From positions 248,001 to 312,000 of the forward strand of contig NC_012489.1 in NCBI RefSeq assembly GCF_000010305.1: DNA of 64,000 nt, written 5' to 3'. The notes beneath the pieces are model-generated. The model did not search any database. It was not told the origin of the DNA and worked only from the letters and a program-made list of their open reading frames with translations. This document shows, one piece after another, positions 42,000-51,400 of the stretch. Made by a program: the position numbers and the translations under genes. Every line of letters begins with the position of its first letter. The first letter of the stretch is position 1. The stretch comes from Gemmatimonas aurantiaca T-27. GTDB taxonomy: Bacteria; Gemmatimonadota; Gemmatimonadetes; Gemmatimonadales; Gemmatimonadaceae.

Positions 42000-42393
42000 A
42001 CGCGGGCAGATCGTCGATACTGCGATCAGCGAGCAACGAGGCACGACCGAGCACCGGATGCATGGCCGGTTTGAGTGTGTTGCCGCAGAGTCGTTCGTAA
42101 TTGAGTCGGAGCAGCTCCACCACCGCGGGCACATCGTGCTCGCTGCGGATGCGGAAGCTGATCCAGCCGGAATGAGGGAGTGTGCGGTGCGCGGCCGCGC
42201 GGCCGGCCGCCACGAGATCACGGCGCATGCGCACGGGCACCAGCAGATCGACCACGTTGCCAACGTGCACGTGACCGATTTCCCGTTTGCTCACACGAAA
42301 CTCGACACCACCGAAGCGATGGGGTAACACTTCCACCCCTTCCCACTGACGCACGATCTCGGTGACAGCCGCACCGTAGTCAGTCGTTCCCAT
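41998..42393 (-). CDS. DUF5519 (luciferase-domain-like) protein
   Basis: A 131-residue protein that matches DUF5519: HRFGGVEFRVSKREIGHVH, VDLLVPVRMRRDLVAAGRA, HRTLPHSGWISFRIRSEHDVPAVVELLRLNYERL. This small fold is named after a luciferase similarity, but its molecular role is unknown. The ATG at 42393 has TGGAGGG 5 nt upstream and fits the family; upstream in-frame ATGs at 42429 and 42468 are less likely. Its stop lies at the right end of the long inverted repeat. Confidence 0.88.
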   Translation of the reverse strand: MGTTDYGAAVTEIVRQWEGVEVLPHRFGGVEFRVSKREIGHVHVGNVVDLLVPVRMRRDLVAAGRAAAHRTLPHSGWISFRIRSEHDVPAVVELLRLNYERLCGNTLKPAMHPVLGRASLLADRSIDDLPA

Positions 42394-42466
42394 GCGCGCC
42401 CTCCAGGCACCGTTCGATGTGGAGAGCATGAAGCGCGCCGGTCGCGTGCGCAAGCCTGTGCAATGC

Positions 42467-42512
42467 ACAACACCCCGCGTCGAACAGTGATGCTGTCGAC
42501 GCGGGGTGTTGT
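42467..42512. terminator. Long hairpin downstream of glnN
   Basis: ACAACACCCCGCGTCGA (42467-42483) pairs perfectly with its complement at 42496-42512, and the loop itself extends the stem through ACAG/CTGT with a one-base bulge. It lies 31 bases after the glnN stop and upstream of the DUF5519 start. There is no strong T-run on the minus strand, so it may stabilise the transcript end as much as terminate. Confidence 0.7.
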
Positions 42513-42542
42513 AGTCAGCCTGACAAGTATGCAGCGCCCGGA

Positions 42543-44765
42543 TCAGACCGGGAAGAGCATCTCGCGATAGCGGGGCAACGGCCAGAACTCGTCACCAATG
42601 GCGAGTTCAAGCGCGTCACTCGTTTCACGCACTTCGGCCAGCGCGTCGCAACCCGTGCTGGTCAGGTACACGGCCTGCGCATCGAGATCGTCGTGCAGCG
42701 CTTCCGCCTTCGTGATGACCTTGGCCAGTTCAGCCCGCTTCTTCTGCGCCGCCGCCACCAGCTTCGAGGTCGCATTGGCCGCGTCCACGACGGGCTGCAT
42801 GTTGATGCCCGCCGCCGCACCCTGACCCGCCGTGCCCGCGAGCTGCGCGAGGTAGGCGTACGACGCCGGCAGCACCTGCGTATCGATCATCTGCTGCAGC
42901 GTGTGCAGTTCGATGAGGATGTCCTTCACGTAGCGCTCGAGGCGCACGTGATAGCGGCTCTCGAGTTCGACATCCGTGAGGATGCCGGTGCCCTTGAACA
43001 GTGCCTTGGCCGAATCCGTCTTGAGTTCCGCCATCGCTTCCGGCGTGCGACGCAGGTTCAGCAAGCCGCGGCTCTTGGCTTCCACCACCCATTCGTCCGA
43101 GTAGTTGTTGCCTTCGAAGCGGACCGCAGTGGTTTCCTTGAACGCCTTGCGCACCACCTTGAGCACCGCATCATCGGTGCTCTTGGCCGTCTTGATTTCC
43201 TTGGCCAGCGCTTCGGTCAGCTCGATCACCGCTTCCGCCACACCGGCCTGCAGCAGCATCACCGGGAACGCGATGCTCTGCGACCCACCCACAGCGCGGA
43301 ACTCGAACTTCGCGCCCGTGAAGGCAAACGGCGACGTGCGGTTACGGTCGGTGTTGTCCTGCTCCACTTCAGGCAACTTGGCCACGCCCAGCTTGAGCAT
43401 CGCCTGTTCGGCGTTGGCCGGCGACGTCTTGCCACCCGCGATGTCTTCGATGACCTGCGTGAGACCCTTGCCGAGGAACGCCGAGATGATGGCCGGCGGC
43501 GCTTCGTTGGCACCGAGACGGTGTTCGTTGCCCGACGTGGCGATACCCGCGCGCAGGAGACCGGCGTGCTTGTGCACACCCTTCAGCACGGCCGCGAGGA
43601 TGATGAGGAAACGCAGGTTCTGGTGCGGCGTCTTGCCCGGCTTGAGCAGGTTGGTGCCGTCCAGGTTGTTGTCCGACGTGATCGCCAGCGACCAGTTGCA
43701 GTGTTTGCCCGAGCCATTGATGCCGGCAAAGGGCTTTTCGTGCACGATGGCCTGCAGGCCATGACGCAGCGCCACCTTGCGGAGCACGGCCATGGTCAGG
43801 TGGTTGTGATCGACGGCGATATCCGAGTCTTCGAAGATCGGCGCCATCTCGAACTGCGACGGTGCGACTTCATTGTGACGCGTGACGATGGGCACGCCGA
43901 GCTTGTAGAGCTCGTGCTCCACTTCGCTGATGCACGCCTGCACACGCTCGGGGATGCCACCGAAGTAGTGGTCTTCGAGCTGCTGGCCACGTGGCGGCGG
44001 CGCGCCGACGAGCGAACGGTTGGCCATCACCAGATCGGGGCGCAGCGCAAAATGCGCGCGGTCGATGAGGAAAAACTCCTGCTCCACGCCGAGCGTGGTG
44101 TTGACGCGCAACACGCCGGTGTCGCCCATCAGTTCGAGGAGCTTGATGGTCGCGGCGGAGAGCACATCGGAGCTGCGCAGCAGCGGCGTCATCTCATCGA
44201 GCGCTTCGCCGTTGTAACCGATGAAGACCGACGGGATGCAGAGATACTTCACGCCACCCGTTTCGCTGATGAACACCGGCGATCCCGGATTCCATGCCGT
44301 GTAGCCACGCGCTTCCCACGTCGCGCGCAGGCCGCCCGACGGGAACGACGACGCATCCGGTTCCGACTGAATGAGCTGCTCGCCGGTGAACGTCTCCATC
44401 GGCAGCTTGTTTTCGTCGAAGTTCAGGAACGCGTCATGCTTTTCGGCTGTGAGGCCAGTCTGCGGCTGGAACCAGTGCGTGAAGTGCGTGACGCCACGCG
44501 ACAGCGCCCATTCCTTGATGACCTGCGCCACCACCGGCGCGATATCGGAATCGAGCTTCTTTCCGAGACGGATGGAGGCCGCGAGCTTCTTGTACACATC
44601 CTTCGGGAGCTTGGCGCGCATGTCGCGCAGGCCGAAGGTGTTCATCCCGAACCACACGCTGGTGGGCTGCTGCACACCGTTGGAGTCAGGGCGCGTAGTG
44701 ATGCGAACCGGGCGGTGCGTGACTTCGCGCATTGCTGCGCTGCGCGAACGATTGCTTATCGACAT
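42543..44765 (-). CDS. glnN: Glutamine synthetase type III
   Basis: A 740-residue glutamine synthetase of the GSIII family, which is much longer than GlnA (about 470). Family marks include FGMNTFGLRDMRAKLPKDVYKKL, GVTHFTHWFQPQTGLTAEKHD, TGEQLIQSEPDASSFPSGGLRAT, KPFAGINGSGKHCNWSL and NEHRLGANEAPPAIISAFLG. It catalyses ATP-dependent synthesis of glutamine from glutamate and ammonia in the cytoplasm and forms dodecamers. The ATG at 44765 was taken; an ATG at 44732 is also possible. It is transcribed alone, ending before the 42467-42512 hairpin. The 300-bp upstream region is AT-rich with a promoter and two dyads. Confidence 0.96.
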   Translation of the reverse strand: MSISNRSRSAAMREVTHRPVRITTRPDSNGVQQPTSVWFGMNTFGLRDMRAKLPKDVYKKLAASIRLGKKLDSDIAPVVAQVIKEWALSRGVTHFTHWFQPQTGLTAEKHDAFLNFDENKLPMETFTGEQLIQSEPDASSFPSGGLRATWEARGYTAWNPGSPVFISETGGVKYLCIPSVFIGYNGEALDEMTPLLRSSDVLSAATIKLLELMGDTGVLRVNTTLGVEQEFFLIDRAHFALRPDLVMANRSLVGAPPPRGQQLEDHYFGGIPERVQACISEVEHELYKLGVPIVTRHNEVAPSQFEMAPIFEDSDIAVDHNHLTMAVLRKVALRHGLQAIVHEKPFAGINGSGKHCNWSLAITSDNNLDGTNLLKPGKTPHQNLRFLIILAAVLKGVHKHAGLLRAGIATSGNEHRLGANEAPPAIISAFLGKGLTQVIEDIAGGKTSPANAEQAMLKLGVAKLPEVEQDNTDRNRTSPFAFTGAKFEFRAVGGSQSIAFPVMLLQAGVAEAVIELTEALAKEIKTAKSTDDAVLKVVRKAFKETTAVRFEGNNYSDEWVVEAKSRGLLNLRRTPEAMAELKTDSAKALFKGTGILTDVELESRYHVRLERYVKDILIELHTLQQMIDTQVLPASYAYLAQLAGTAGQGAAAGINMQPVVDAANATSKLVAAAQKKRAELAKVITKAEALHDDLDAQAVYLTSTGCDALAEVRETSDALELAIGDEFWPLPRYREMLFPV

Positions 44766-45072
44766 GGGCGAAGGGCTGTGGTTCCGACGGCTGTAAATCC
44801 GGTGTCACCGGTTTTGTGCAATTCGGGAAGAAATATGGCAGCATCGGTCGCATATCCAAGTTCCGTCGATAAAATCGCGCAGAAAAACGTGCAAAAAGTG
44901 CACATCCTGGCGAGCAGTGTCACAATACGACCTATACATGCGAATAAAAGCCGAATAAAATAGGGACAATCTGCACCAATAAGCATTCGACGAGGAACGA
45001 ATCGGGCGACTGGCTGTGGCCCGCAGCTCAGCGTGGCCTTGTCGCATCCCTGACGCGTGGTAGTGTGAAGAC
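44766..45072. other. Divergent 307-bp intergenic region upstream of glnN
   Basis: No gene is seen. The region is clearly more AT-rich than the surroundings (44880-44990). It contains a minus-strand promoter candidate, the dyads at 44799-44811 (CCGGTG-T-CACCGG) and 44889-44903 (GTGCA-AAAAG-TGCAC), and the direct repeat CGAATAAAA at 44941-44949 and 44952-44960 (11-bp period). Confidence 0.6.
44866..44894 (-). promoter_or_regulatory. Putative glnN promoter
   Basis: On the minus strand TTGCAC (44894-44889) is followed after 17 bases by TATCGA (44871-44866), about 100 bases before the glnN ATG. The -35 overlaps the dyad GTGCA-AAAAG-TGCAC, which could be a repressor or nitrogen-regulator site. Prediction by consensus only. 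Confidence 0.4.
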
Positions 45073-45660
45073 GTGACCATACCCCATCTCCCGCTCCGCA
45101 TTGGCGCGCTCGCGGCGGCCTCGTTGATCGCGCTCGCCTGTGGTGGCTCGGATTCCTCTTCCGCCGACAGCGCGGCGAACACGGCGCAGTTGCCACCGGT
45201 CGCACGACCACTCACGCCCAGTGACTCGGCATGCCCGAAGGACGGCACCTGGAAGGCCTGCGCGCTTGAGGATCGCATCAACAAGGCCGGCATTCCCATC
45301 AAAGTGATCGATACGATCACCGTGCCGTACTTCCCCGAGCCTGGAGTGCGCTACCGCATCGGGCGTACGGCGACCATGGCCGCCTTCTACTTCGCTGACT
45401 CGGCGACGGGTGCCAATGCCACCGAAAAGCTCCATCGCTTCCGTCTCACACCGCCCAACGACTCCATCGGTGCCTGGCCCGCGGCACCCGTTGAAGGGGT
45501 CCGCTCGGCGAATCTCATTGCGGTGCTGTTCGATGTGAACGGGACGCAGGCCGAACGGGTGCGCTTGGCCATCACCGCCGGTGCACCGCAGCCGGCGAGT
45601 GCGCTGCCGCCGACGCCTTCCGGTGCGCAGAAGCTGCCGCCCGCACCACCGGCCCGTTGA
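45073..45660 (+). CDS. Lipoprotein of unknown function
   Basis: A 195-residue protein starting with GTG, with signal and lipobox ASLIALACGG (residues about 17-26). A Ser/Asp-rich linker follows. The body has a Cys pair (SACPKDGTWKACALEDRI) and beta-rich sequence, and the tail is Pro/Ala-rich (about 170-195). No family is recognised. Its TGA overlaps the next start by one base (or by four if a TTG is used), so the two form an operon. It is divergent from glnN. Confidence 0.75.
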   Translation: MTIPHLPLRIGALAAASLIALACGGSDSSSADSAANTAQLPPVARPLTPSDSACPKDGTWKACALEDRINKAGIPIKVIDTITVPYFPEPGVRYRIGRTATMAAFYFADSATGANATEKLHRFRLTPPNDSIGAWPAAPVEGVRSANLIAVLFDVNGTQAERVRLAITAGAPQPASALPPTPSGAQKLPPAPPAR

Positions 45661-46367
45661 TGCCATCAGGTCGGTGCGCGTCTCGGAGACGCGGCGCGCG
45701 CGCGATGGGCATGATGAGTGCAGCGGTCAGTGCGCTGATCCTGGTGACGACGCGCCTCGGCGCTCAAGCCCCAGTCCCTGAGCCGCCAGCCGTGGGACAA
45801 CGCGTGATTGCCAACGGGGCTTCCGATCACACGATAGAAGCGGCGGAAACGTCGGATTCCGATTCGTCCAGTCACGCCACGCGGAATCGCTATCTGCTGA
45901 TGGCCGCTGGCGCCGTCACGGCGGCCACCTTCAATCAGGCCACGGCGATGCCGGTGCAGTGGAAGCGCACCTGGTATGGATACGGCGCACGACTCGCCGA
46001 CCAGGCGGGGTTTGGTGTTGCCGAAGAATCGCTGCGTCTCGGACTGCTGGCCGCGATGCCGTGGAAAGGCGTGGCGATGGAATGCCCCAGCGCCCGTCGT
46101 GCATCAGGCCACGGCTTCTTGCGCCGTGTCGGTGCGGCCGGCACCTGTGGTGTCGTGAATACGCTGGTGGTGCGGAATGCCGAGGGAGCGCGTCGGCCGA
46201 ATCTGCCGCTCATTGGCGCCATCACCGGCGCGAGTGCCTTGAGCCTCACCTGGCGTCCCGAGCGTGTCGACGCGGGCAAGGGGCAGATGTTCGTGCTCAC
46301 GCGCATTGGTTTTGTATCTGGCAGCACCGCACTCAAGTCCGCCTACACGGAGTTCACGGCCCGCTGA
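45660..46367 (+). CDS. Exported or membrane protein of unknown function
   Basis: About 235 residues from the ATG that overlaps the previous stop by one base; an internal ATG about 15 codons later would give a cleaner signal sequence (MMSAAVSALILVTTRLGAQ). After an acidic, Ser-rich stretch, residues 75-95 are hydrophobic (YLLMAAGAVTAATFNQ). The rest has Gly/Ala/aromatic character and two Cys (MECPSARR, GTCGVVN), with a repeated hydrophobic pattern. No family is recognised. Its stop codon is inside a terminator hairpin shared with the convergent SDR gene. Confidence 0.65.
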   Translation: MPSGRCASRRRGARAMGMMSAAVSALILVTTRLGAQAPVPEPPAVGQRVIANGASDHTIEAAETSDSDSSSHATRNRYLLMAAGAVTAATFNQATAMPVQWKRTWYGYGARLADQAGFGVAEESLRLGLLAAMPWKGVAMECPSARRASGHGFLRRVGAAGTCGVVNTLVVRNAEGARRPNLPLIGAITGASALSLTWRPERVDAGKGQMFVLTRIGFVSGSTALKSAYTEFTAR

Positions 46368-46383
46368 GGCGCCGTGAACTCCG
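46348..46383. terminator. Hairpin enclosing a stop codon between convergent genes
   Basis: CGGAGTTCACGGC (46348-46360) and GCCGTGAACTCCG (46371-46383) form a perfect 13-bp stem with a 10-nt loop. The TGA of the rightward gene (46365-46367) lies in the loop, and the stem is 15 bases from the stop of the leftward SDR gene. Confidence 0.75.
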
Positions 46384-46397
46384 CTGTATTGCATCGA

Positions 46398-47177
46398 TCA
46401 GCGGTAGACGATGCCGCCGTCGGTGAGAATGGCCTGTCCGGTGATGTAGTCCGAATCGGGGCCGGCCAGGAACGACACCAGCGACGCCACATCATCCGGC
46501 GTTTGTGCACGACCGAGGGCGATGCCTTCCACGTACTTCTTGTACGTCTCACCCTTCGGGGCGCCGGTGAGCGCGGCAAACCGCTCGTCGATCTCCACCC
46601 ACATGTCGGTGCCGACGATACCGGGGCAGTACGCATTCACCGTGATACCGGCGCTGGCATACTCTTTCGCGGCGGCCTGCGTGAGACCACGCACGGCGAA
46701 CTTGGTGGCTGAGTAGACGCCGAGCATGGCAAACCCATCGTGGGCAGCAATGGATGCGGCGTTGATGATCTTGCCCTTCTGCTTGCGGGCCTGGAACTTG
46801 GCCGCCGCCGCCTGAATGCCCCAGAGCACGCCGTCGACGTTGATCCGAAAAATGCGTTCGACCTCTTCCGGCGTGACCGAGGCGATCGGATTCACCTGCG
46901 CGATGCCGGCGTTGTTGACGATGACATCGAAGCCGCCGAGGGCCTGTTCGGCCTTGTCGATGGCCGCATAAACATCGTCGCGTTTGCTGATGTCAGCGGT
47001 GATGGACACCGTCTTGCGACCCAGTGCCGCGATTTCTGCGGCGACGCCGGTGAGGCGATCGGCCTTGAGGTCGACCAGCGCGATATCGGCGCCGTCCTTG
47101 GCCAGGCGGAGGGCGATGCCACGGCCGATGCCCTGCGCCGCCCCGGTGACGAGAACCACCTTCCCTTCAATGGACAT
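46398..47177 (-). CDS. Acetoin/diacetyl reductase-like short-chain dehydrogenase (BudC-like)
   Basis: A 259-residue classical SDR. The cofactor loop is [17 protein letters not shown] is intact, and the catalytic Ser/Tyr/Lys are in [11 protein letters not shown] and YSATK. Long stretches match the (S)-acetoin-forming/2,3-butanediol dehydrogenase group: [66 protein letters not shown] and [17 protein letters not shown]. It probably interconverts diacetyl, acetoin and 2,3-butanediol with NAD(H). AGGAG lies 8 nt before the ATG. A clear promoter with an operator in its spacer lies just upstream, divergent from the FMN hydroxy-acid oxidase gene. Confidence 0.9.
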   Translation of the reverse strand: MSIEGKVVLVTGAAQGIGRGIALRLAKDGADIALVDLKADRLTGVAAEIAALGRKTVSITADISKRDDVYAAIDKAEQALGGFDVIVNNAGIAQVNPIASVTPEEVERIFRINVDGVLWGIQAAAAKFQARKQKGKIINAASIAAHDGFAMLGVYSATKFAVRGLTQAAAKEYASAGITVNAYCPGIVGTDMWVEIDERFAALTGAPKGETYKKYVEGIALGRAQTPDDVASLVSFLAGPDSDYITGQAILTDGGIVYR

Positions 47178-47207
47178 GTATCTCTCTCCTGTTGATTGGG
47201 TACCTCA

Positions 47208-47236
47208 ATACTAAGACATTGTAAATGTCTAAACAA
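47208..47236 (-). promoter_or_regulatory. SDR promoter with a 17-bp palindrome in the -35/-10 spacer
   Basis: On the minus strand TTGTTT (47236-47231), the 17-bp dyad AGACATTTACAATGTCT (47230-47214) and TAGTAT (47213-47208) follow without gap, so the dyad exactly fills the spacer. Transcription would start near 47201, 24 bases before the ATG, leaving room for AGGAG. Dyads in this position are typical repressor or MerR-type sites; the regulator is not in the window. Confidence 0.6.
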
Positions 47237-47331
47237 CTATTGGTAGACGATTTATTCTGAAGCATTGCCAGTCGGCGGTTACTGTGACCGATTGCAGTAT
47301 CACCGACCCCGCGACCGTTCCCGGAGTGTGC

Positions 47332-48432
47332 ATGTCTGAGCCATCACAAGTGATTGTGAATACACCACTTGCCAGTCTTCACGACATCGAGATCGCGGCC
47401 CGCGGCTGCTTGTCGTCGATGGCCTACGAGTACGTGAGTGGTGGGGCCGGCGACGAGTGTACGCTGGGTTGGAACGAGAGGGACTGGAACAGCATCCGGC
47501 TTCGGCAGCGGGTGCTGGTGGACGTTGCCGAGCTCGATACCTCGGTCAGCCTGCTTGGCCGAACGCTGTCGCACCCCATCCTGCTGGCCCCCACGGCCTA
47601 CCACAAACTCATTCACGCCGACGGGGAGGTGGCCACGGCACGGGGAGCCAGCGAAGCCGGCGCGCCGATGATCATGAGTTCGTTCAGCAACTCGCCCATC
47701 GAAGATGTGGCCCGGGCCACCACCGCGCCGTTCTGGTTCCAGCTCTACGTCCAGCCCGATCGTGAATTCACGAAGGCCCTCGTGCAGCGCGTGGAAGCCG
47801 CGGGATGCGAAGCGCTGTGCCTCACCGTGGACACACCCGTACTTGGTGCGCGCTATCGCGAAACACGCACGGGTTTTCATCTGCCGGACGGACTTACGCG
47901 TGCCAACCTGGAGGGCATGACGCAGGTGGCGGCCGACGCCGCGCATCGTCCGCCGGAAGGAGCGATCTACAGCGCCGTGCTCGAGCCGCGGCTCACCTGG
48001 AAAGACGTGGAGTGGCTGCGCAGCATTGCCACGGTGCCCGTGTTACTCAAAGGCATCATGGACCCGGACGATGCACGACTTGCCGTGCAGCACGGTGCGT
48101 CGGGTGTGATTGTGTCCAATCACGGTGCACGGAATCTCGATACCGTGCCATCGACGGCCATGGCGCTGCCCCATGTGGTGGACGCGATCGATGGTCGTGT
48201 GCCCGTGTTGGTCGACGGCGGCATCCGCCGCGGGACCGATGTGCTCAAAGCGCTCGCACTCGGCGCCTCGTCCGTCCTGATCGGGCGCCCCTACCTGTAC
48301 GGATTGGCGGTGGATGGTGCCGCGGGCGTCTCACGGGTGGTGCGCACGCTGCGCACCGAACTCGAAATGGCCATGGCACTCACCGGTCGTACATCGGTGA
48401 GTGCCATTGATCGCAGCGTGTTATGGGCGTGA
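47332..48432 (+). CDS. FMN-dependent alpha-hydroxy-acid dehydrogenase/oxidase
   Basis: A 366-residue protein of the lactate/glycolate oxidase family (LldD-like). Family motifs are the N-terminal Y.y..gGa.de.t substrate site (YEYVSGGAGDECTL), ILLAPTAYHKLIHADGE, the FMN-site FQLYVQPDRE, TVDTPVLGARYRE, KGIMDPDDA and IVSNHGARNLD with the catalytic His, followed by PVLVDGGIRRGTDVLKALALGASSVLIGRPY. It oxidises an L-2-hydroxy acid such as lactate. ATG 47332, with GGAG 5 nt upstream, is preferred over a GTG at 47284. Its 3' end overlaps the convergent permease-peptidase gene by 12 bases. Confidence 0.93.
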   Translation: MSEPSQVIVNTPLASLHDIEIAARGCLSSMAYEYVSGGAGDECTLGWNERDWNSIRLRQRVLVDVAELDTSVSLLGRTLSHPILLAPTAYHKLIHADGEVATARGASEAGAPMIMSSFSNSPIEDVARATTAPFWFQLYVQPDREFTKALVQRVEAAGCEALCLTVDTPVLGARYRETRTGFHLPDGLTRANLEGMTQVAADAAHRPPEGAIYSAVLEPRLTWKDVEWLRSIATVPVLLKGIMDPDDARLAVQHGASGVIVSNHGARNLDTVPSTAMALPHVVDAIDGRVPVLVDGGIRRGTDVLKALALGASSVLIGRPYLYGLAVDGAAGVSRVVRTLRTELEMAMALTGRTSVSAIDRSVLWA

Positions 48433-51400
48433 CGTGCGGGTGAGGTTCATGCCCGCATTGTTCACGCGATTGTTGGAGCGATCCCGGTCGATGAGATACA
48501 TGAGCGGGTCGATCTCCACCGACTGCACCAGCCACGACACCGTGGTGTCCAGCGAAACTACCCCACGCTGCGCCATCACATTCACCTGATGTAGCACGCC
48601 AGCGCGATCACGCAGACCGAGTATGATGGGCAGCGCATCGGCGGGCTCGATAACCTCTCGTGCTGCGGCACCTGCGCCGCGCACGGCCACCCGTTGCGCG
48701 GTGAAACGTGCCGTGAGATGGGTACCCGACGCATTGCTTCCTGATGCCGCGCTGAACGACGCAGCGACCGTGGTATCGACGGCAAGATCGTAGATCACAC
48801 GATCGGTGAGCCATTCGTCCACCGCTTGTTGCGCGGTGGGTGTGGTGGCTGCCGCGCGCAGCAGCCGATGCAGTTGTTGTGCACTGGCGGTACCACGCGG
48901 CCCACTCTGGGTCGCGAGCAGGTTGCGCAGAATGCCGCGTACGACACTGTCGCCCAGTGTATGCCGCAGCGCATGCATGGCCAATGTGCCCTTGCGATAG
49001 TACAGCTCGGGTTCGTCGGACATGGTGAGCAGGGTGGCTTCGGTGGTGCTGCGGGCATTGAGATATCGGTCGTGATCGAATGCCAGCATGTCCGTCAGAC
49101 GGTCCTGCCCATGCGCCTGTTCCAGCAGTACCTGTTCGGCGTACTTGGCCATGGTTTCCACGAGCAGCAGGCGTCCCTCCGTGTCGAGCGGATTGACGGC
49201 GTGTCCCCACCACTGGTGCGCCACTTCGTGTCCGATGCGCCGGAGCAGCAGATCCACATCAGTGCTGCGCGCGTCGGTGAGCATGCCCCGCGTTTCCGTC
49301 AGGTAGATGCTGCCGGGCAAGGCGTAGGCGCCAAAGCGGAATCCCGACTGCACTTCGATGATGCGCAACACGTCGTGCGGATACGGGCCGAACTCCCGCT
49401 CGAGCACCTCCAGTGACGACGTCGCAATGGTGAGCAATCGTGAGGCAGGTTCAGCATGCCGCGGGTTGTACCACACTTCCACGGGCGTGGCGCCACGCAC
49501 CGTCTGCACTGTGGCACGCTGCACATCATACCGTCCGCTGCTGATCGCCATGGCGCCCGACGTGGGACGCGTGGTGCGATAGTGCCACGTGCTGTGTGTG
49601 GTGGTGCGTGCACTGTCGATGAGCGCACCGGGGCCCTGTGCCACCTGATCGGCGTCGGTCTCGATGCGCACATCGGCCGTGAACCAGGCCGGCGTCTGTC
49701 CGTGTGCTTCCACCTGGGTCCGCAGCGAGTCTTCCGCGCTGGCGGATTGCAGGACGGGGGTTGCGGATTGCTCGAGCCCCTGCTTGATGCGCTCCGTGCT
49801 GTCGCGCAGTTCACGTCCCGGTGAATAGCCCAGTCTGGGCAACACGTCGGACGAGTGCAGGAAGGTACCATTGGCCGAAACATCGATGGCGTTGCCGTCC
49901 ACACGAATGCCACCGCGATCGATCGTGGCCATCATCGACAATGGCAGCGAATCTCCGGGAGCCAATGGTGCACTGAGCACCAGCACATGGACCGCGTGCA
50001 ACGCATCGACGCGCGCCAACTTCATCGTGTTGCGCGTCGCCCGTTCTGTGAGATCGGGGGAGAGCGGCTCTACCAACGGTACCACATCCGCATCGACGGC
50101 AGGGCCCACCACCACGTTCGACAGATCGGTGGGGAACACCAGCCACAGCGAATCGATGGACGCGTCGGTGTTGTTCACCAGATGCAGGCGCGCATGTACA
50201 TCGGCGCGAGCTTGCGTTGGCAGCAGCTTCACATGCATCGCCACATGCGTGAACGCCGGCTGCGGCGCACCGGACAGATGGCGATAGGTGCGCTCATAGG
50301 CCACCCGACGGGCCAGTGCTTCGTGCGACCGTTCGAACGGTGTGTGCACGGTGGTTTGCCAGGTCATGCCCGCCAACACGGCGGCATACAACACGCCACC
50401 GGCCAGCAAGGTCGTACGCGCACGTGGCGCGAGTCCCTGTTTGATGAGCTGGGGCGCACGTCGCATGCGCTGCAGAAAGGGCAGCACTTCACCACGCGGC
50501 CAGAGTGCAGCGGCAACACCGAGCAACACCAGTGTGCCCAGCAGCCAAGTGCCCTGATACGCCAGCCAGCTCACCAGCGTGTTGCCGTAACCGGCGAGAT
50601 CCGACCAGATCAGCGATGGTGCACTGCCAAATCGCCACAGGGGATGCTCGAGACCAACGGCCATACCCAACGACTCACCCTGCTCGGCGATGATCAACAC
50701 CGCGAGTCCGAGCAGCATGGCCACCCACCGGTTGCCGATCAGCACCTGCAGTGCTGCTGCGAGCCCAACGAGAATCACGAGTGGCAGCATGGACGCCGCA
50801 ACGTGTGCCGCGAGCACATCCCATTCGATGGGCAAGCCACCGGCGAACAGGTGCATGACCACGGTGGTGCCGTACCCGGTGAGCGCCAACACCAACGGCA
50901 CGGTCATCAGCGCCACCAGCTTGCCGGCCAACAGCGCTGTACTGCGCACCGGGGTGGCATCCCTGATGCCATCGAACTTGAGCAGGCGCTCCCGCGAGAA
51001 CACATCGGCGCCGAAGTACAGCACACACAGTGCGCCGAGCAGGCGGAGCGCGATGGGGACGGCGTCAGCCAACTGCGCCGTGCTGGCGAGAACACGGGTG
51101 CCGTAGTCGCCGCTCTTGAGCTGACCGTCGGCTTCGATGGCGATGACGGGAATCCACATGGCCAGCAGCGCGAGCAGCGGCCAACTGCGCAGCAACAGGC
51201 GGGCTTCGAGGCGCATGACCGCATTGGCGGCGGCACGCCACGCGCCCAGGCCGGTCACATCGACAACGGGCATCTTTACATGGGACGTGCTCTGTGGCGG
51301 CACAGGCGCCACCGCCGATGTGTCCGCGTCTGCTTTGGTGCGCGAGAACCAGCGGCGCTGGGGCGCGCCCACCGCGCGGGCCATGCGCCGATCGAGACGG

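Noticed and set aside
44866-44903. Sigma-54 promoter for glnN
   Set aside because: No GG/GC pair at the required spacing on the minus strand; only a sigma-70-like match is visible.
42693-44963. Long rightward open frame of 756 codons across glnN
   Set aside because: It lies antisense to the clearly coding GSIII gene and is His/Arg-rich; a high-GC shadow frame.
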